Source: Pedobacter sp.
Lineage (GTDB): Bacteria > Bacteroidota > Bacteroidia > Sphingobacteriales > Sphingobacteriaceae
Direction of reading: 5' to 3'
Assembly (NCBI GenBank): GCA_028287885.1
Contig: JAQBOT010000409.1
Location: forward strand, 1-7,945
DNA: 7,945 nt
In this document: piece by piece, positions 7,165-7,945 of the stretch
How the letters are laid out: every line of letters begins with the position of its first letter
Numbering within the stretch: position 1 is the stretch's first letter
Position numbers and translations under genes: made by a program
The notes under the pieces: generated by a model
Told to the model about the DNA's origin: nothing
The model's input: only the letters and a program-made list of their open reading frames with translations
The model's database searches: none

Positions 7165-7198
7165 AAAGCGCTTAACGTTGTAGTTAGGCGCTTTTTTT
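7165..7198 (+). terminator. Rho-independent terminator after the sigma factor gene
   Basis: AAAGCGCTTAAC (7165-7176) pairs with GTTAGGCGCTTT (7183-7194) through 12 positions with a single G-U wobble. The loop is six bases (GTTGTA), and the T tract runs from 7192 to 7198. This is a strong intrinsic terminator. It separates the sigma factor transcript from the lycopene cyclase-family gene downstream. Confidence 0.9.
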
Positions 7199-7266
7199 AT
7201 GTTATCCGACGTGGCACCTGGTAATGTAACGGACATGCAAATGGATCATTAATCGACATAAAAAGT

Positions 7267-7274
7267 TACTTTTG
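7267..7274 (+). promoter_or_regulatory. Candidate -7 promoter box of the lycopene cyclase-family gene
   Basis: TACTTTTG is an exact match to the Bacteroidota -7 element TAnnTTTG. It ends 18 bases before the ATG at 7293, implying a very short leader of about 12 bases. It follows the terminator at 7165-7198, so the downstream gene probably has its own promoter. No clear TTTG -33 element is seen at the usual distance. If the -7 box is real, the housekeeping sigma rather than the neighbouring ECF factor would read this promoter. Confidence 0.5.
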
Positions 7275-7292
7275 CCGACAAACACGTAGCAA

Positions 7293-7945
7293 ATGACCTT
7301 TTTATTCCTAGCCTTCATCATCGCGGCTATCATTGTTCTAACATTTATAGCTTTTCGATTTAAGGCGTTCAGTTCCTCCAAGCCCATCCTTGCTGCTGTG
7401 GCTATCGCTGGCCTTTTCAACCTGCTGCTTTTTATAATATTCAATAAGCAGGGTATCTTGACGTTTCAACATGAATACTTAAGCAATGTTAATGTAAGTG
7501 GCATCCCTGTAGAACCAATTCTGTTGTCATTTGTCCTGCCGTATGCTTTGCTTGTAATTTATATGGCTTTAAACGTGGCTTTTCCTTTTGTTAAAGCTGA
7601 TAAGTATTCGTTGTCGATTAGTAATATGATAATGGGCTTAAGTATCGCTATGATATTCTTTGCATACGACAAAGGCCTAGCTATTATAACGTTTAGTTTG
7701 TTGCTTCTAACCTTGTTCTATGTTGAATATAAAAGCCGACTGCGTTTTATGTTGCATTTCTACCGTGCTTACGCTGCCGCATTGATCGTGTTTCTTTTGA
7801 TCTTCATTCCCGAAAACCAGCTTTCAATTTACAATTATACAGCCGCACAAACGATAGAACTTAAATTAGCATACATACCTTTTGAAAGCTATTTTACCTT
7901 TCTTTGGATTAGCCTGGTTGCCATATTTAGCTTTGAGTATTTCAA
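7293..7945 (+). CDS. Lycopene cyclase domain (CrtYc/CrtYd, CarR-type) membrane protein, divergent, C-terminus cut by the window
   Basis: The frame opens at the ATG at 7293 and runs without a stop to the edge, giving 217 complete codons; two-domain members are about 230 residues, so only the tail should be missing. It is hydrophobic throughout, with likely membrane segments near 3-20, 32-50, 75-97, 108-125, 127-143, 157-173 and 200-217. Two tandem domains fit the CrtYcd family. The first has YLSNVNVSGIPVEP followed by a hydrophobic helix and LPYALLVIYMALN (82-94), matching the usual YL-x-G-x-P-x-EE...IPYACVFIY pattern. The second has LAYIPFESYFTFLW (192-205) and ends in FEYF, matching IPVEDFFYG...YEF. 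Known members cyclise lycopene to beta- or gamma-carotene in the inner membrane. Here both signature motifs lack the second acidic residue (E74-P75 and E198-S199), so function is uncertain. Assignment to the family is fairly secure; catalytic activity is not. Confidence 0.72.
   Translation, partial: MTFLFLAFIIAAIIVLTFIAFRFKAFSSSKPILAAVAIAGLFNLLLFIIFNKQGILTFQHEYLSNVNVSGIPVEPILLSFVLPYALLVIYMALNVAFPFVKADKYSLSISNMIMGLSIAMIFFAYDKGLAIITFSLLLLTLFYVEYKSRLRFMLHFYRAYAAALIVFLLIFIPENQLSIYNYTAAQTIELKLAYIPFESYFTFLWISLVAIFSFEYF

Noticed and set aside
7202..7444. Minus-strand open frame of 80 codons at the start of the cyclase-family gene.
   Set aside because: It overlaps the plus-strand gene, which has clear family motifs and a promoter box; the antisense translation is composition-driven and unrecognisable.
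1..7945. A new defence, mobile or CRISPR-like system.
   Set aside because: All long frames are accounted for by efflux, regulation, cell-wall and membrane-protein families; no repeat arrays, transposase, integrase, nuclease or toxin motifs were seen.

Overview
The window looks like chromosomal DNA of a Bacteroidota bacterium, most likely of the Sphingobacteriaceae type (Pedobacter, Mucilaginibacter or Sphingobacterium relatives). The reasons are the AT-rich composition, the near absence of Shine-Dalgarno sequences, exact matches to the Bacteroidota -7 promoter element TAnnTTTG in three leaders, and the style of the proteins. This placement is inferred from style; no database search was possible.

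Left part (1-4567, minus strand): a compact tripartite efflux operon. It is transcribed from right to left in the order TetR regulator, TolC-type outer-membrane channel, periplasmic adaptor (membrane fusion protein), and RND inner-membrane pump. The first gap is 10 bp, the next junction is a 4-bp ATGA overlap, and the last gap is 22 bp. The pump runs off the left edge, so only its N-terminal 508 residues are present. A -7 box just upstream of the regulator overlaps one arm of a TTTTGAC/GTCAAAA inverted repeat, which suggests that the TetR protein represses its own operon.

Middle (4679-5284, minus strand): a second TetR regulator, clearly paralogous to the first. It lies directly upstream in the same orientation, giving a tandem pair of regulators in front of one pump. 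A 142-bp divergent region (5285-5426) separates it from murB.

Right part (5427-7945, plus strand): murB, a complete type I UDP-N-acetylmuramate dehydrogenase with its catalytic residues intact; a small ECF sigma factor without a visible anti-sigma gene, closed by a strong intrinsic terminator; and then a multi-pass membrane protein of the CrtYcd/CarR lycopene cyclase domain family with its own -7 box. The last gene is cut by the right edge, probably only a short way before its end. In related genomes, as I recall them, such a sigma factor commonly sits next to carotenoid genes, so a pigment locus may continue to the right.

Most of the window is ordinary. The least ordinary element is the cyclase-family protein. 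Both of its signature motifs are degenerate (PVEP and PFES where the family has P-x-E-E/D), so its activity as a lycopene cyclase is doubtful. I see no RNA genes, insertion sequences, CRISPR arrays or integration sites.
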